From: Caballeronia concitans
Lineage (GTDB): Bacteria > Pseudomonadota > Gammaproteobacteria > Burkholderiales > Burkholderiaceae
Assembly (NCBI RefSeq): GCF_001544615.1
Contig: NZ_FCNV02000017.1
Location: 29,690 to 93,689 of the forward strand
DNA length: 64,000 bases
Direction: 5' to 3'
A model generated the notes under the pieces. It saw nothing but the letters and a program-made list of their open reading frames with translations. It searched no databases and had not been told where the DNA came from. Each line of letters starts with the position of its first letter. The first letter of the stretch is position 1. The position numbers were made by a program, and so were the translations under genes. This document shows positions 29,801-38,074 of the stretch, in pieces.

Positions 29801-32800
29801 GCACGCTTTGCAGCGGCAAGAGCGACGACCACGGCCTCGTCACCTGCGACGCGAAGCTGAAGCAGGCGGGCAACGTCGATCTGATCGCGGTCGCGAAAGA
29901 CGGCGACGGCCGCGAAGCCAACGCGAGCACGTCGGTCTGGGTCACGCGCGAGGACGAACTCTGGTTCGGCGGCGAAAACACCGACCGCATCGACGTGCTG
30001 CCGGAAAAGACCAGCTACGAGCCGGGCGAAACCGCGCGCTTTCAGGTCCGCATGCCGTTCCGCGCGGCGACGGGGCTCGTCGCGGTAGAACGCGAAGGCG
30101 TGATCGAAACGCGCGTCGTCGAACTGAACGGCAAGGATCCGACGATCGACCTGAAAGTGCAGGACGCGTGGGGGCCGAACGTGTACGTGTCGGTGCTCGC
30201 GCTGCGTGGACGCGTGCGCGAAGTGCCGTGGTACTCGTTCTTTACGTGGGGCTGGAAGGCGCCGGTCGAATGGGCGCGCGCGTTCTGGTACGAAGGACGC
30301 CAGTATCAGGCGCCGACGCCGCTCGTCGATCTGTCGAAGCCCGCGTTCCGCTACGGACTCGCGTCGATCAAGGTCGGCACGGCGTCGCACAAGCTCGCGG
30401 TCAGCGTGACGCCGGACGCGAAGTCGTATTCCGTGCGCGCGAAGGCGCATGTGAAGGTCAAGGTCGCGTTGCCCGACGGCAAGCCTGCGCCGGTCGACAC
30501 GCAGATCGCCGTCGCTGCCGTCGATGAAGCCTTGCTCGAACTGATGCCGAACCGAAGCTGGGACGTGCTCGACGCGATGTTGCAGCAGCGCGCGTACGGC
30601 GTCGAAACGGCGACCGCGCAGATGGAAATCGTCGGGCGGCGTCACTTCGGGCGCAAGGCGGTGCCTGCGGGCGGCGGCGGCGGGCATGGCGCGACGCGCG
30701 AGCTATTCGATACCCTGCTCCTCTGGAATCCGCGCGTGACGCTGGATGCAAACGGCGAGGCATCCGTCGATGTGCCGCTCAACGACGCGCTCACTCGCTT
30801 TCGCATCGTCGCGATCGCGACAGTCGGCGCGGGACGCTTCGGCACGGGCAGCGCGTCGATTCAGAGCACGCAGGATTTGCAACTGATTTCGGGATTGCCG
30901 CCGCTCGTGCGCGTCGGCGATGCGTTCCGCGCGCAATTCACGCTGCGCAACGGTACGGACCGCACGATGCGCGTCGTCGTCACGCCGCACGCGGGCGCGC
31001 TCGCGCTCGACGCGCGGACGGTCGAACTCGCGGCGGGATCGTCGAAAGAAGTGGTCTGGGACGTGGCCACGCCCGACGTGCTCGGCGCAAACGATTCCGC
31101 TGCGCTCGCGTGGGACGTGAGCGCCGTCGAACAGGGAACCGGCAAGGCGAGCGACGCCGTGAACCTCACGCAGCGCGTCGTCGCGGCGATTCCGGTCACG
31201 GTGCAACAGGCGACCATCGCACAGGTCGACGGCACGCTCTCGCTGCCCGTCGCGCCGCCCGCCGATGCGACCCGCTCGGCGAACGGCATCGTGCGCGGGG
31301 GCGTCGCGGTATCGCTGCAGCCGAAGCTCGCGGACGGCCTGCCCGGCGTGCGCCGCTGGTTCGAGCGCTATCCGTACAACTGCCTTGAGCAGCAGACATC
31401 GCGCGCGCTCGGTCTGATGGATGCCGTCCAATGGCAAGCCGTGCTCACGCGCATGCCCGCATATCTCGACCGCGACGGCCTCGCGAACTACTTCCCGCCG
31501 CCCGACGACGCGCGCCCGACCGGCAGCCCGGCGCTGAGTGCGTACCTGCTCGCCGTCTCGGATGAAGCCGGCAAGCTGGATCGCCGCTTCGCGCTGCCCG
31601 CCGATCTGCGCGACCGCCTCGCGGCGGGCCTCGCGAATTTCGTCGATGGCAAGATCGAACGCAAGTTCTGGGCGCCGCGCAACGACCTCGACTTCGAGAA
31701 GCTCGCGGCCATCGAAGCGCTCTCGCGCTACGGTCTCGCGCAGCCGCGCATGCTGGGGTCGATCACGGTCGCGCCGAATCAGTGGCCGACGTCGGCGGTG
31801 CTCGATTACTACGCGATCCTCTCGCGCGTCGACGGCATTCCGAATCGCGAAGAGAAGCGCGCGCAGGCCGAGCAGATCATTCGCGCGCGGCTCACGTATC
31901 AGGGCACGCGCCTGAGCTTCTCGACCGAGCGCGACGACGATCTGTGGTGGCTCATGACGAGCGTCGAAACGAACGCCGCGCGCACCGCCCTTCTTTTCGC
32001 GGACGCGCCCGGCTGGAAGGACGAGATGCCGCGTCTGGTCGCCGGTCTGCTCGCGATGCAGCAGCACGGCGCATGGCAGACGACCACGGCCAATCTGTGG
32101 GGATCGCTGGCGGTCGGCCGCTTCTCGCGTCTCTTCGAAAGCACGCCGGTCACCGGCAGCACGGCGATCGCGCTCGGCTCGGCGGCGCAGCGCGTGAACT
32201 GGGACGCAGCCGCGCCCGCCGCGATGGCTTCGGCTACGTCGGCCACGTCGCCCACGTCGGCTACGCCGATCACGAAGACCGCGAACACGCGCAGCACGAT
32301 GCTGCCGTGGTCGACCGGCTCGCTCACGCTGACGCAAGACGGCACCGGCAAGCCGTGGGCAACGATCGAAAGTCTCGCGGCGGTCGCGCTAAAGGCGCCG
32401 TTCGCGGCCGGCTATCGCATAACGAAGACGGTCACGCCCGTCGAACCTGCGGTCAAGGGCGAACTGTCGCGTGGCGATATCGTGCGCGTGCATCTCGACA
32501 TCGACGCGCAGAGCGACATGACCTGGGTCGTCGTCAACGATCCGATTCCCGCTGGCGCGACGATTCTCGGCTCGGGTCTCGGCCGCGATTCGGAAGCGGC
32601 GACGCAGGGCGAAAAGCAGGACAGCGGCGCGTGGCCGGCGTTCGTCGAGCGCAGCTTCGACGGCTATCGCGCGTATTACGACTATCTGGCAAAGGGAAAG
32701 CTGCAGGTCGAATACACGATGCGCCTCAATAACGCGGGCACATTCGGCCTACCGCCGACGCGCGTCGACGCGCTCTACGCACCCTCGACGTTCGGTGCGC

Positions 32801-32844
32801 TCCCGAATGCGCCGATGGTCGTCAAGCCGCTCGCGGCGAAGTGA
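26803..32844 (+). CDS. Bacterial alpha-2-macroglobulin (thioester-containing)
   Basis: A 2013-residue periplasmic protease-trapping protein. A cleavable signal (hydrophobic core WILAATTVLAALASS, then ADA-A) lacks a lipobox cysteine, so unlike E. coli YfhM it is not a lipoprotein. After MG-like domains, an Asp/Gln-rich insert lies near residues 855-870. The thioester motif is intact as CLEQ with C1527, within YPYNCLEQQTSR, so it can cross-link proteases covalently. The ATG at 26803 has CGGAG upstream; a GTG at 26797 is less likely. The stop is four bases before pbpC, the classic partner that repairs peptidoglycan at the same site. Confidence 0.93.
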   Translation: MSRVVNKQKWILAATTVLAALASSVAIHRADAARAVSVSPQGKVAQVRQVVVKFDEAMTPLGNPNAAAPAKLACDGAPAAATAGSARWIDQKTWAFDFNADLPPGVRCAVDLNAGIKSVDGNALAGPSHFTFQTGGPFVTRIEPSYGDIEEDQVFVLRLNGPATQTSVLDHVWCESSALGNRIPVRMTDTATRNALIEHFHYEKETDRVLTLACGQTLPSATKMQLVFSQGVTGPSGMPNDVEKRFDYAVREPFKAGFTCERENAKAPCTPLRPLRLTFTAPISRADAEKFVLRGPKGTVAPHFDADNKDAEISAIEFAAPLPERASLTIEAPSNLKDVSGRALANADLFPLATTTAPMPPLAKFSSGTFGIIERFAEPNMPAMLPVTLRHVEADLLVRGLNAGTSTITRLKLDADADIRRWMRTVESFDGIAMSRSVVESRMPEALHNGIPPAIVRNEDGSVGNNPTIDIRSLSLLPKRAGVQTLTLPADDPKALRPFEVVGIPFDKPGFYVVELASPALGASLMGKRQAMYVRTSVLVTNLGVHFKQGRENSLVWVTTLDKGKPVPNAQVRVTDCNGKQLATGMTDAQGIAKIDKALVESHDCGEDSLAYGGFFVSARVNDPVSGPDMAFVQSDWNRGIESWRFDVPTDMSPMRTTRAHTIFDRTLLRAGETVSMKHLLRVETLGGFAFAKRYPTRVTIRHIGSGQTWHLPLTWAADHSADSTFTVPAAAKLGEYSVSLDDGAASATSNDDDNDRAVSESYETGSFRVEEFRLPVFEGSISAGDSKSPGLVAAREAPVSVRLEYVQGGAASNVPVQVSALVRDTAPPFASQFESFSFAPYRKPANDGASAPAEDQDGDGSDDQQQGDSTTKLVADKVRMTLDRDGAGKLKVAPLPAVDSPKRLALEASFADPNGEIQTISGAATLWPAEVAVGVKAGHWVSVGDTVPVQALALDLQGKPRAGVSIEIRGIARVMSSSRKRMVGGFYAYDNHSETSNLGTLCSGKSDDHGLVTCDAKLKQAGNVDLIAVAKDGDGREANASTSVWVTREDELWFGGENTDRIDVLPEKTSYEPGETARFQVRMPFRAATGLVAVEREGVIETRVVELNGKDPTIDLKVQDAWGPNVYVSVLALRGRVREVPWYSFFTWGWKAPVEWARAFWYEGRQYQAPTPLVDLSKPAFRYGLASIKVGTASHKLAVSVTPDAKSYSVRAKAHVKVKVALPDGKPAPVDTQIAVAAVDEALLELMPNRSWDVLDAMLQQRAYGVETATAQMEIVGRRHFGRKAVPAGGGGGHGATRELFDTLLLWNPRVTLDANGEASVDVPLNDALTRFRIVAIATVGAGRFGTGSASIQSTQDLQLISGLPPLVRVGDAFRAQFTLRNGTDRTMRVVVTPHAGALALDARTVELAAGSSKEVVWDVATPDVLGANDSAALAWDVSAVEQGTGKASDAVNLTQRVVAAIPVTVQQATIAQVDGTLSLPVAPPADATRSANGIVRGGVAVSLQPKLADGLPGVRRWFERYPYNCLEQQTSRALGLMDAVQWQAVLTRMPAYLDRDGLANYFPPPDDARPTGSPALSAYLLAVSDEAGKLDRRFALPADLRDRLAAGLANFVDGKIERKFWAPRNDLDFEKLAAIEALSRYGLAQPRMLGSITVAPNQWPTSAVLDYYAILSRVDGIPNREEKRAQAEQIIRARLTYQGTRLSFSTERDDDLWWLMTSVETNAARTALLFADAPGWKDEMPRLVAGLLAMQQHGAWQTTTANLWGSLAVGRFSRLFESTPVTGSTAIALGSAAQRVNWDAAAPAAMASATSATSPTSATPITKTANTRSTMLPWSTGSLTLTQDGTGKPWATIESLAAVALKAPFAAGYRITKTVTPVEPAVKGELSRGDIVRVHLDIDAQSDMTWVVVNDPIPAGATILGSGLGRDSEAATQGEKQDSGAWPAFVERSFDGYRAYYDYLAKGKLQVEYTMRLNNAGTFGLPPTRVDALYAPSTFGALPNAPMVVKPLAAK
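32230..32274 (+). repeat. Five imperfect 9-bp tandem units in the alpha-2-macroglobulin gene
   Basis: The units TCGGCTACG, TCGGCCACG, TCGCCCACG, TCGGCTACG and CCGATCACG encode a Ser-Ala/Pro-Thr run in a linker after the thioester domain. The unit keeps the frame, so copy-number change would alter linker length only. Confidence 0.85.
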
Positions 32845-32848
32845 CATC

Positions 32849-35080
32849 GTGAAGCGCGCCGCCACGTTCGTCGTCATCATGATGCTCGCCGCGGCCGCAC
32901 ACGCCGCGCCGGGCTTCGACGAAGTGCGCGCGAACTGGCGCAGCTCCGACTGGCTCCTGCTCGACCGCGACGGCGAGACGCTGCAGCGCACGCGCATCGA
33001 CACGAGCGCGCGGCGCGGCGACTGGATCGCGCTCGCGGACGTATCGCCCGCGCTGCGCGAAGCGATCGTCGTTTCGGAGGACAAACGATTCTACGAACAC
33101 GCGGGCGTCGACTGGCGCGGAGCCGCCGCCGCCGCGTGGGGCAACCTGTGGAACACGCGCACGCGCGGCGCATCGACGGTGACGATGCAGCTCACCGGCC
33201 TTATCGGCGACGAAGGCAGGAAGCCGTCCGGACGGCGTTCCATCGCGGAAAAGGCGCAGCAAACGGTGAGCGCACTGTGGCTCGAACGCACGTGGCGCAA
33301 GGATCAGATTCTCGAAGCGTATCTCAATCTCGTGCCGTTTCGCGGCGAGATCATCGGGCTGTCGGCGCTGTCGCAGACGCTTTTCGACAAGGCGCCATCC
33401 GGTCTCGACGAGCGCGAATCCGCACTCGCCGCCGCGCTCGTGCGCGCGCCGAATGCGCCGTACGCGAAGGTCGCGGCGCGCGCGTGCGCCATCCTGCGCG
33501 ACATGCGCACCTTGCACGCGGACGCCAAAACGAGCGCCGCTCCCGATCCGTGCGTCAATCTCGACAGCTACGCGCAACTGACGCTCACGCGCACCGCATC
33601 GGCGCCGGCTTACGTCCGCAGCGACGACGCGCTCGCGCCGCATCTCGCGCGGCGCATCGCGAACGAAGTGCATCCGGTGGCCGGTGCGCGCGTGCGTTCG
33701 ACGCTCGATGCGCGGCTTCAGCGCTTCGCCCGCGACACGCTCGCCCGCACGCTCGCCGAATTGAATGCGCGCGCGCATCCGCGCAACGTGCACGACGCGG
33801 CGGCGATCGTCATCGACAACGCTTCCGGCGATGTGCTCGCGTGGGTGGGATCGGCGGGCGGTTTGTCGAACGCGGCCGAGGTCGATGCCGTGCTCGCACA
33901 GCGTCAGGCCGGCTCGACGCTCAAGCCCTTCCTGTACGCGCAGGCCATCGACGAAAAGCGCCTGACCGCCGCCACGCTGCTCGACGACGCCCCGCTCGAT
34001 CTCGCCACGGGCGGCGGCCTGTATATCCCGCAAAACTACGATCACGACTTCAAGGGCTGGGTCAGCGTGCGCACGGCGCTCGGCTCGTCGCTGAACGTGC
34101 CGGCGGTGCGCGCGCTCGTGCTGGTCACGCCGCATCGCTTCGCGAAGACGCTCGTCGCGCTCGGCCTGCCGCTGTCGCAAGCGGGCGATTACTACGGCTT
34201 CAGCCTCGCGCTCGGCAGCGCCGATGTCACGCTCGCGTCGCTTGCGAATGCGTATCGGGCGCTGGCGAACGGCGGCATCGCGCGGCCGCTTTTCGATCTC
34301 GCGAATCACGCGCCCGCGCCTTCGGGCAAGCGCGTGTTCAGCCCGGAAGCGAGCTTCATCGTCACGGACGTGCTGGCCGACAACAACGCGCGCACGCGCA
34401 CCTTCGGCTTCGACAGCGTGCTCGCGACCCGCACCTTCAGCGCGGTGAAAACGGGCACGAGCAAGGACATGCGCGACAACTGGGCGGTCGGGTTCACGTC
34501 GCGCTACACGGTGGGCGTGTGGGTCGGCAACGCGGACGGCGCGCCGATGTGGGACGTCTCCGGCGTCACCGGCGCGGCGCCCGCGTGGAATGCGATCGTC
34601 AATTATCTGCATCGGCGGACGACGAGCCGCGCGCCCAGCGCGCCGCCGGGCGTCGTGAAGACGCGCGTCGCGTATCAGAGCGACATCGAACCGGCACGCG
34701 ACGAATGGTTCGTGCGCGGCACGGAGATGGAGCGCATCGGCTTGACGGCGAACGCGGCGGCGGCCTCGACGACGAACGCAGTTCGTGCCGACGCAGCCGC
34801 CGCGAAGATCGGCGCACCGACCGATGGCACCATTTTCGCGCTCGACCCCGACATTCCGCCCGCGCGCCAGCGCGTGTGGTTCGAGCGCGCGGGCGGCGGC
34901 GCACGTCTGACATGGCGGCTCGACGGCAAGCCGTTCGGCCACGACGCCCGCGCCGCCTGGTTGCCGTGGCCGGGTCGTCACGTGCTCGAACTCGTCGATG
35001 CGCGCGGCGAAACGGTCGATAAAGTCGGCTTCGAAGTGCGCGGTGCGTTCGCGAAAACAGCCGCGCCGGCATCGAAATAG
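32849..35080 (+). CDS. pbpC: Penicillin-binding protein 1C
   Basis: A bifunctional class A PBP, 743 residues. A signal-anchor (VVIMMLAAAAHAA) is followed by the GT51 glycosyltransferase domain with its catalytic glutamate in SEDKRFYEH, then the transpeptidase domain with SxxK as STLK, SSLN and KTGTS motifs, and a PbpC C-terminal beta domain (about the last 90 residues). The GTG at 32849 starts four bases after the alpha-2-macroglobulin stop. The pair is a known bacterial innate defence unit in which PBP1C may repair wall damage. Confidence 0.93.
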   Translation: MKRAATFVVIMMLAAAAHAAPGFDEVRANWRSSDWLLLDRDGETLQRTRIDTSARRGDWIALADVSPALREAIVVSEDKRFYEHAGVDWRGAAAAAWGNLWNTRTRGASTVTMQLTGLIGDEGRKPSGRRSIAEKAQQTVSALWLERTWRKDQILEAYLNLVPFRGEIIGLSALSQTLFDKAPSGLDERESALAAALVRAPNAPYAKVAARACAILRDMRTLHADAKTSAAPDPCVNLDSYAQLTLTRTASAPAYVRSDDALAPHLARRIANEVHPVAGARVRSTLDARLQRFARDTLARTLAELNARAHPRNVHDAAAIVIDNASGDVLAWVGSAGGLSNAAEVDAVLAQRQAGSTLKPFLYAQAIDEKRLTAATLLDDAPLDLATGGGLYIPQNYDHDFKGWVSVRTALGSSLNVPAVRALVLVTPHRFAKTLVALGLPLSQAGDYYGFSLALGSADVTLASLANAYRALANGGIARPLFDLANHAPAPSGKRVFSPEASFIVTDVLADNNARTRTFGFDSVLATRTFSAVKTGTSKDMRDNWAVGFTSRYTVGVWVGNADGAPMWDVSGVTGAAPAWNAIVNYLHRRTTSRAPSAPPGVVKTRVAYQSDIEPARDEWFVRGTEMERIGLTANAAAASTTNAVRADAAAAKIGAPTDGTIFALDPDIPPARQRVWFERAGGGARLTWRLDGKPFGHDARAAWLPWPGRHVLELVDARGETVDKVGFEVRGAFAKTAAPASK

Positions 35081-35342
35081 ACTGCGCGGATAGCGCGAAT
35101 CTTGGCATAGCGAACGATTACGCGGAATCGATTGCTTCGCGGCACGTTCCGCCCTTTTCCAACGTTAAGAATTGTGCGCAAATGCGGTGTGCCCGGCGAG
35201 GTCATGCACAATGCCCCACGGTCACCGTCCGGCATGCGGAATTGTCTTATGCTTAACGGCGTCGTCCCGCGTCGCCGGTCCGGCGTTGCATGCCGGAACG
35301 TTGCCCGTCCACTGTTTATCCACTTTTGCCCGGAGTGTCGTC
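35081..35342. other. Intergenic region, no gene seen
   Basis: A 262-bp gap between pbpC and the ComEA-like gene. The sequence TATGCT at about 35246 could be a -10, but no matching -35 is clear. No terminator hairpin with a T-run is visible after pbpC. Confidence 0.5.
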
Positions 35343-35909
35343 ATGCTGAGAAAGCTGTTGATTCTGTGCGTTGGATTCCTGCTGTCCATCGGCGTCGCGT
35401 TTGCCGCCGTCGATGTCAATACCGCCGATCAGGCCGCGCTCGATTCGGTGAAAGGCCTCGGGCCGGTAAAATCGAAGGCGATCGTCGACGAACGCACGAA
35501 AAACGGGCCGTTCAAGGACGCGGACGATCTCGCGAACCGCGTCAAGGGCCTCGGCGTGAAGTCGGTGGCGAAGCTGGAGGAAAACGGACTGACCATCGGC
35601 GGATCGTCGCTGCCGCCGACCGGCAAGACGTCGAAGTCCGCGCCGGTGAGCTCGCAAGGCGCCGCCGCGCCGAATTCGACGGTCAAGTCATCGACGGCCG
35701 CGACGGCGGCAACGTCGCCCGCGGCCACGAACGAGCGCACACCGGCTGTCGCGCCGGCGTCGGGCGCGTCGGCTGCTTCCGGCAAGAAGAAGTCGAACGC
35801 GACGGCTACCGCCGCATCCGCGCCGCCCGCGACGAGCGACGCGAAACCCTCCAAATCCAAACGCAAGAAAGACAAGGCGGCGAGCAGCGCGGCCGCCAGT
35901 GGTCTGTAA
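35343..35909 (+). CDS. ComEA-like helix-hairpin-helix protein with lysine-rich tail
   Basis: A 188-residue exported protein. A signal peptide (LLILCVGFLLSIGVAFA) is followed at once by a ComEA-type helix-hairpin-helix domain (VNTADQAALDSVKGLGPVKSKAIVDERTKNGPFKDADDL), residues about 23-80, which binds double-stranded DNA in competence systems. The last 100 residues are Ala/Ser/Thr/Lys rich and end with KSKRKKDKAASS, like histone H1 tails. Many Burkholderia carry short ComEA-like proteins, but the long basic tail is notable. Natural transformation genes are not seen in the window, so the role is open. Confidence 0.8.
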   Translation: MLRKLLILCVGFLLSIGVAFAAVDVNTADQAALDSVKGLGPVKSKAIVDERTKNGPFKDADDLANRVKGLGVKSVAKLEENGLTIGGSSLPPTGKTSKSAPVSSQGAAAPNSTVKSSTAATAATSPAATNERTPAVAPASGASAASGKKKSNATATAASAPPATSDAKPSKSKRKKDKAASSAAASGL

Positions 35910-35944
35910 TTGCGCACCGCAACCCAACTTTCGTAGAGACTGAC

Positions 35945-36406
35945 ATGAGCCTACTCGATATCCTCGCCTCTTCCCTCGGCAATTCGTCGCCACAAGGCGG
36001 TCAAGGTGGCCAGGGCGGCGGCCAGACCGCGCTGATCGCGGCGGCGCTCGAATTCGTGAACAGCCAGCCCGGCGGCATCATGGGCCTGATCCAGCGTTTC
36101 CACCAGAACGGCGCGGGCGATATCGTCTCGTCGTGGATCGGCACCGGCGAAAACAAGCCGATCAGCCCGGGCCTCCTGACCAACGTGCTCGGCGCGGACA
36201 ACGTCGGCGCGCTCGCGCAGAAGGCCGGCGTCTCGGGCGACCAGCTTTCCGGCATGCTGGCGGCGGTGCTGCCGCATATCGTCGATCGAGCGACGCCGAA
36301 CGGCGAAGTGCCGCCCGAAGGCAAGCTGGATCTGACCGGCGTGCTTGGCTCGCTCGGCGGCCTCGCGGGTCTGTTCGGCAATAGCGAGCAACCGAAGCAA
36401 GGCTAA
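35945..36406 (+). CDS. YidB/DUF937 family protein
   Basis: A 153-residue protein of the YidB family. After MSLLDILASSLG and a Gly/Gln-rich stretch, the conserved part is LIQRFHQNGAGDIVSSWIGTGENKPISPGLLTNVLG. The function of the family is not known. It follows the ComEA-like gene by 35 bp and may share its transcript; a strong terminator follows. Confidence 0.88.
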   Translation: MSLLDILASSLGNSSPQGGQGGQGGGQTALIAAALEFVNSQPGGIMGLIQRFHQNGAGDIVSSWIGTGENKPISPGLLTNVLGADNVGALAQKAGVSGDQLSGMLAAVLPHIVDRATPNGEVPPEGKLDLTGVLGSLGGLAGLFGNSEQPKQG

Positions 36407-36436
36407 GCGCGCGCCTTTCGCACGTCGCGATAAGAG

Positions 36437-36471
36437 AAACCCCGTCCGGCTCGCGCCGGACGGGGTTTTGT
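36437..36471 (+). terminator. Rho-independent terminator after the YidB-family gene
   Basis: ACCCCGTCCGGC-TCGC-GCCGGACGGGGT with an AAAC run before and TTTTG after. The convergent MFS gene ends 24 bp further on, so it may serve both strands. Confidence 0.88.
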
Positions 36472-36494
36472 TTTGTGGGTCGAGAGACGCGCTG

Positions 36495-37733
36495 TCAGTC
36501 CATCGACGGCTCGCAACGGCTCTTGGCCGCGTGCGCACTGCCCGACCGCCCCAACGCCATCACGCGCTGCAAGGTCACGAGACCGAGCACGGCGAGGCCC
36601 GCGCCGAGCATGAAGTCGGTTTCCACGCCCGCGTGGTCGACGATCGCGCCGCCCACGGCTGAACCCGTCGCGATCGCCACCTGAATGATGCTCACGAACA
36701 TCGCGGAGCCGGCTTCGGGATAGTCCGCCGTGCCGCGCTGGATCCACACGCTGAAGCACAACGGCAGCGCGCCGAACGCGACGCCCCAGATCAGCATCGC
36801 GGCCGTCTCGCCGATATGCGAATGCCCGAGCAGCAGCATCGACAGGATCGCGGCGAGCAGCAGCGAGATCATCGCCGCCACGGATTTGACGAGATGCGTG
36901 CCGACCAACGTCGACATGATCGCGTTCGAGAAGAAACCAATGACGCCGAAGCCGAGCAGCAGCAACGTGATCGCGTTCAGCGAGAAATCCTGTTCCAGCA
37001 AGGGCGCGATGTACGTGTACGTCGAAAAGTGCGCACCGAACGCGAACGCAACCATCAACATGCTCAGTCGCGCGTGCGGCCTCGCGAGCAGCGCCTTGAA
37101 GTCATGGATGCGCAGGCCGGACGCCGACGGCAAACGCGGCACCAGCAGCGCCTGCGCGGTCAGCGCGACGGCGACGAGGCCCGCGGTCGCCGCGAAGGAA
37201 AGCCGCCACGACGAGAACGACGCGATGAAGATGCCGAGCGGCACGCCGATGACCGTTGCGAACGTCACGCCCGTCAGGATGATCGCCGTCGACTTCGCTG
37301 CGTCCTTGCCCTGCACGAGTCGCGGCGCCGCTGCCGTCGCGAGCGTCCAGAAGCCGCCGAGCGCCGCGCCGAGCATCGCGCGTCCGATGAGCATCGTCGC
37401 GAAGCCGGGCGCCATCGCGCAGACGACGTTCGACACGAACAGCACCGCCGTGAGCAGCAGGAAGACGTATCGGCGGTCCATGCGGCCGGCGCCGATGATA
37501 AGCGTCGGCGCGAAGATGGCGGCCATGACGCCGGGCGTCGTCACCATCAGGCCCGCGACGCCGGGACTCACGCCCAGGTCGTGCGCGATCTGCGGCAGCA
37601 AGCCGACCGGCAGGAATTCCGCCGTCACGAAGGCGAACGCGCTGACCGCGACGGCGAGCACGGCGAGCCATTGGCGTATCGTGGTGGAAAGACCGTCCGA
37701 TGTTCCGGGAAGCGTGGGGGCGTCGATGTGCAT
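36495..37733 (-). CDS. MFS transporter, drug/sugar efflux (DHA1) type
   Basis: A 412-residue major facilitator with 12 predicted spans. The motif VTAEFLPVGLLPQIAHDLGVSPGVAGLMVT after the first span and the loop GRAMLGAALGGFWTLATA resemble the NepI/SotB/AraJ efflux group. The start at MHIDAPTLPG was chosen because the conserved region begins about 28 residues later; an upstream GTG/ATG would add 25 basic residues. The substrate is unknown. It has a separate promoter region divergent from nothing nearby, being followed by clpB upstream on the same strand. Confidence 0.85.
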   Translation of the reverse strand: MHIDAPTLPGTSDGLSTTIRQWLAVLAVAVSAFAFVTAEFLPVGLLPQIAHDLGVSPGVAGLMVTTPGVMAAIFAPTLIIGAGRMDRRYVFLLLTAVLFVSNVVCAMAPGFATMLIGRAMLGAALGGFWTLATAAAPRLVQGKDAAKSTAIILTGVTFATVIGVPLGIFIASFSSWRLSFAATAGLVAVALTAQALLVPRLPSASGLRIHDFKALLARPHARLSMLMVAFAFGAHFSTYTYIAPLLEQDFSLNAITLLLLGFGVIGFFSNAIMSTLVGTHLVKSVAAMISLLLAAILSMLLLGHSHIGETAAMLIWGVAFGALPLCFSVWIQRGTADYPEAGSAMFVSIIQVAIATGSAVGGAIVDHAGVETDFMLGAGLAVLGLVTLQRVMALGRSGSAHAAKSRCEPSMD

Positions 37734-38074
37734 GGCGATGGAAACAGAAAATTGAGGGCGAAGCCGTGGCTGCGCCTGCGACAGTCGCAAAGCTGGCGCG
37801 CGGCGCATTCAACACGAACGGCCGACGCTACGAATGAAGGACTGTAGGGGAACGGGCGGCGCCGAAAAAGGCCGGCGCCTCGAATTGACAATCCGGGTCA
37901 GGCGAACAATCGCAGACAACCGGACGCGCGATGCGGAGCGAAAAGCATAGCGAGCGGCATCTTATATCAATATCTCGACATCGCGCTGCGCAAAAAAAGC
38001 GCAAAGAAAAAAGGCAACGAATCGCTTCGTTGCCTTTCGAAGTCCTCTTCATCGAAGAAGAGGCGCGTTCAAAC
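37734..38074. other. Intergenic region holding the clpB terminator, no gene seen
   Basis: 341 bp between the MFS start and the clpB stop, both on the minus strand. Apart from the clpB terminator it must hold the MFS promoter; I see no convincing boxes. Short frames here are shadows. Confidence 0.5.
38006..38037 (-). terminator. Rho-independent terminator of clpB
   Basis: On the minus strand GGCAACGAA-GCGA-TTCGTTGCC is followed by TTTTTTC, about 40 bp after the clpB stop. Confidence 0.9.

Noticed and set aside
30661-30690. Run of Gly codons as a repeat or phase-variable tract
   Set aside because: Five to six glycines in the macroglobulin with mixed codons; not a homopolymer and common in such proteins.
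32822-34981. 719-codon antisense frame over pbpC and a 628-codon frame in another phase
   Set aside because: Both are shadows of pbpC, which has all class A PBP motifs in the chosen frame.
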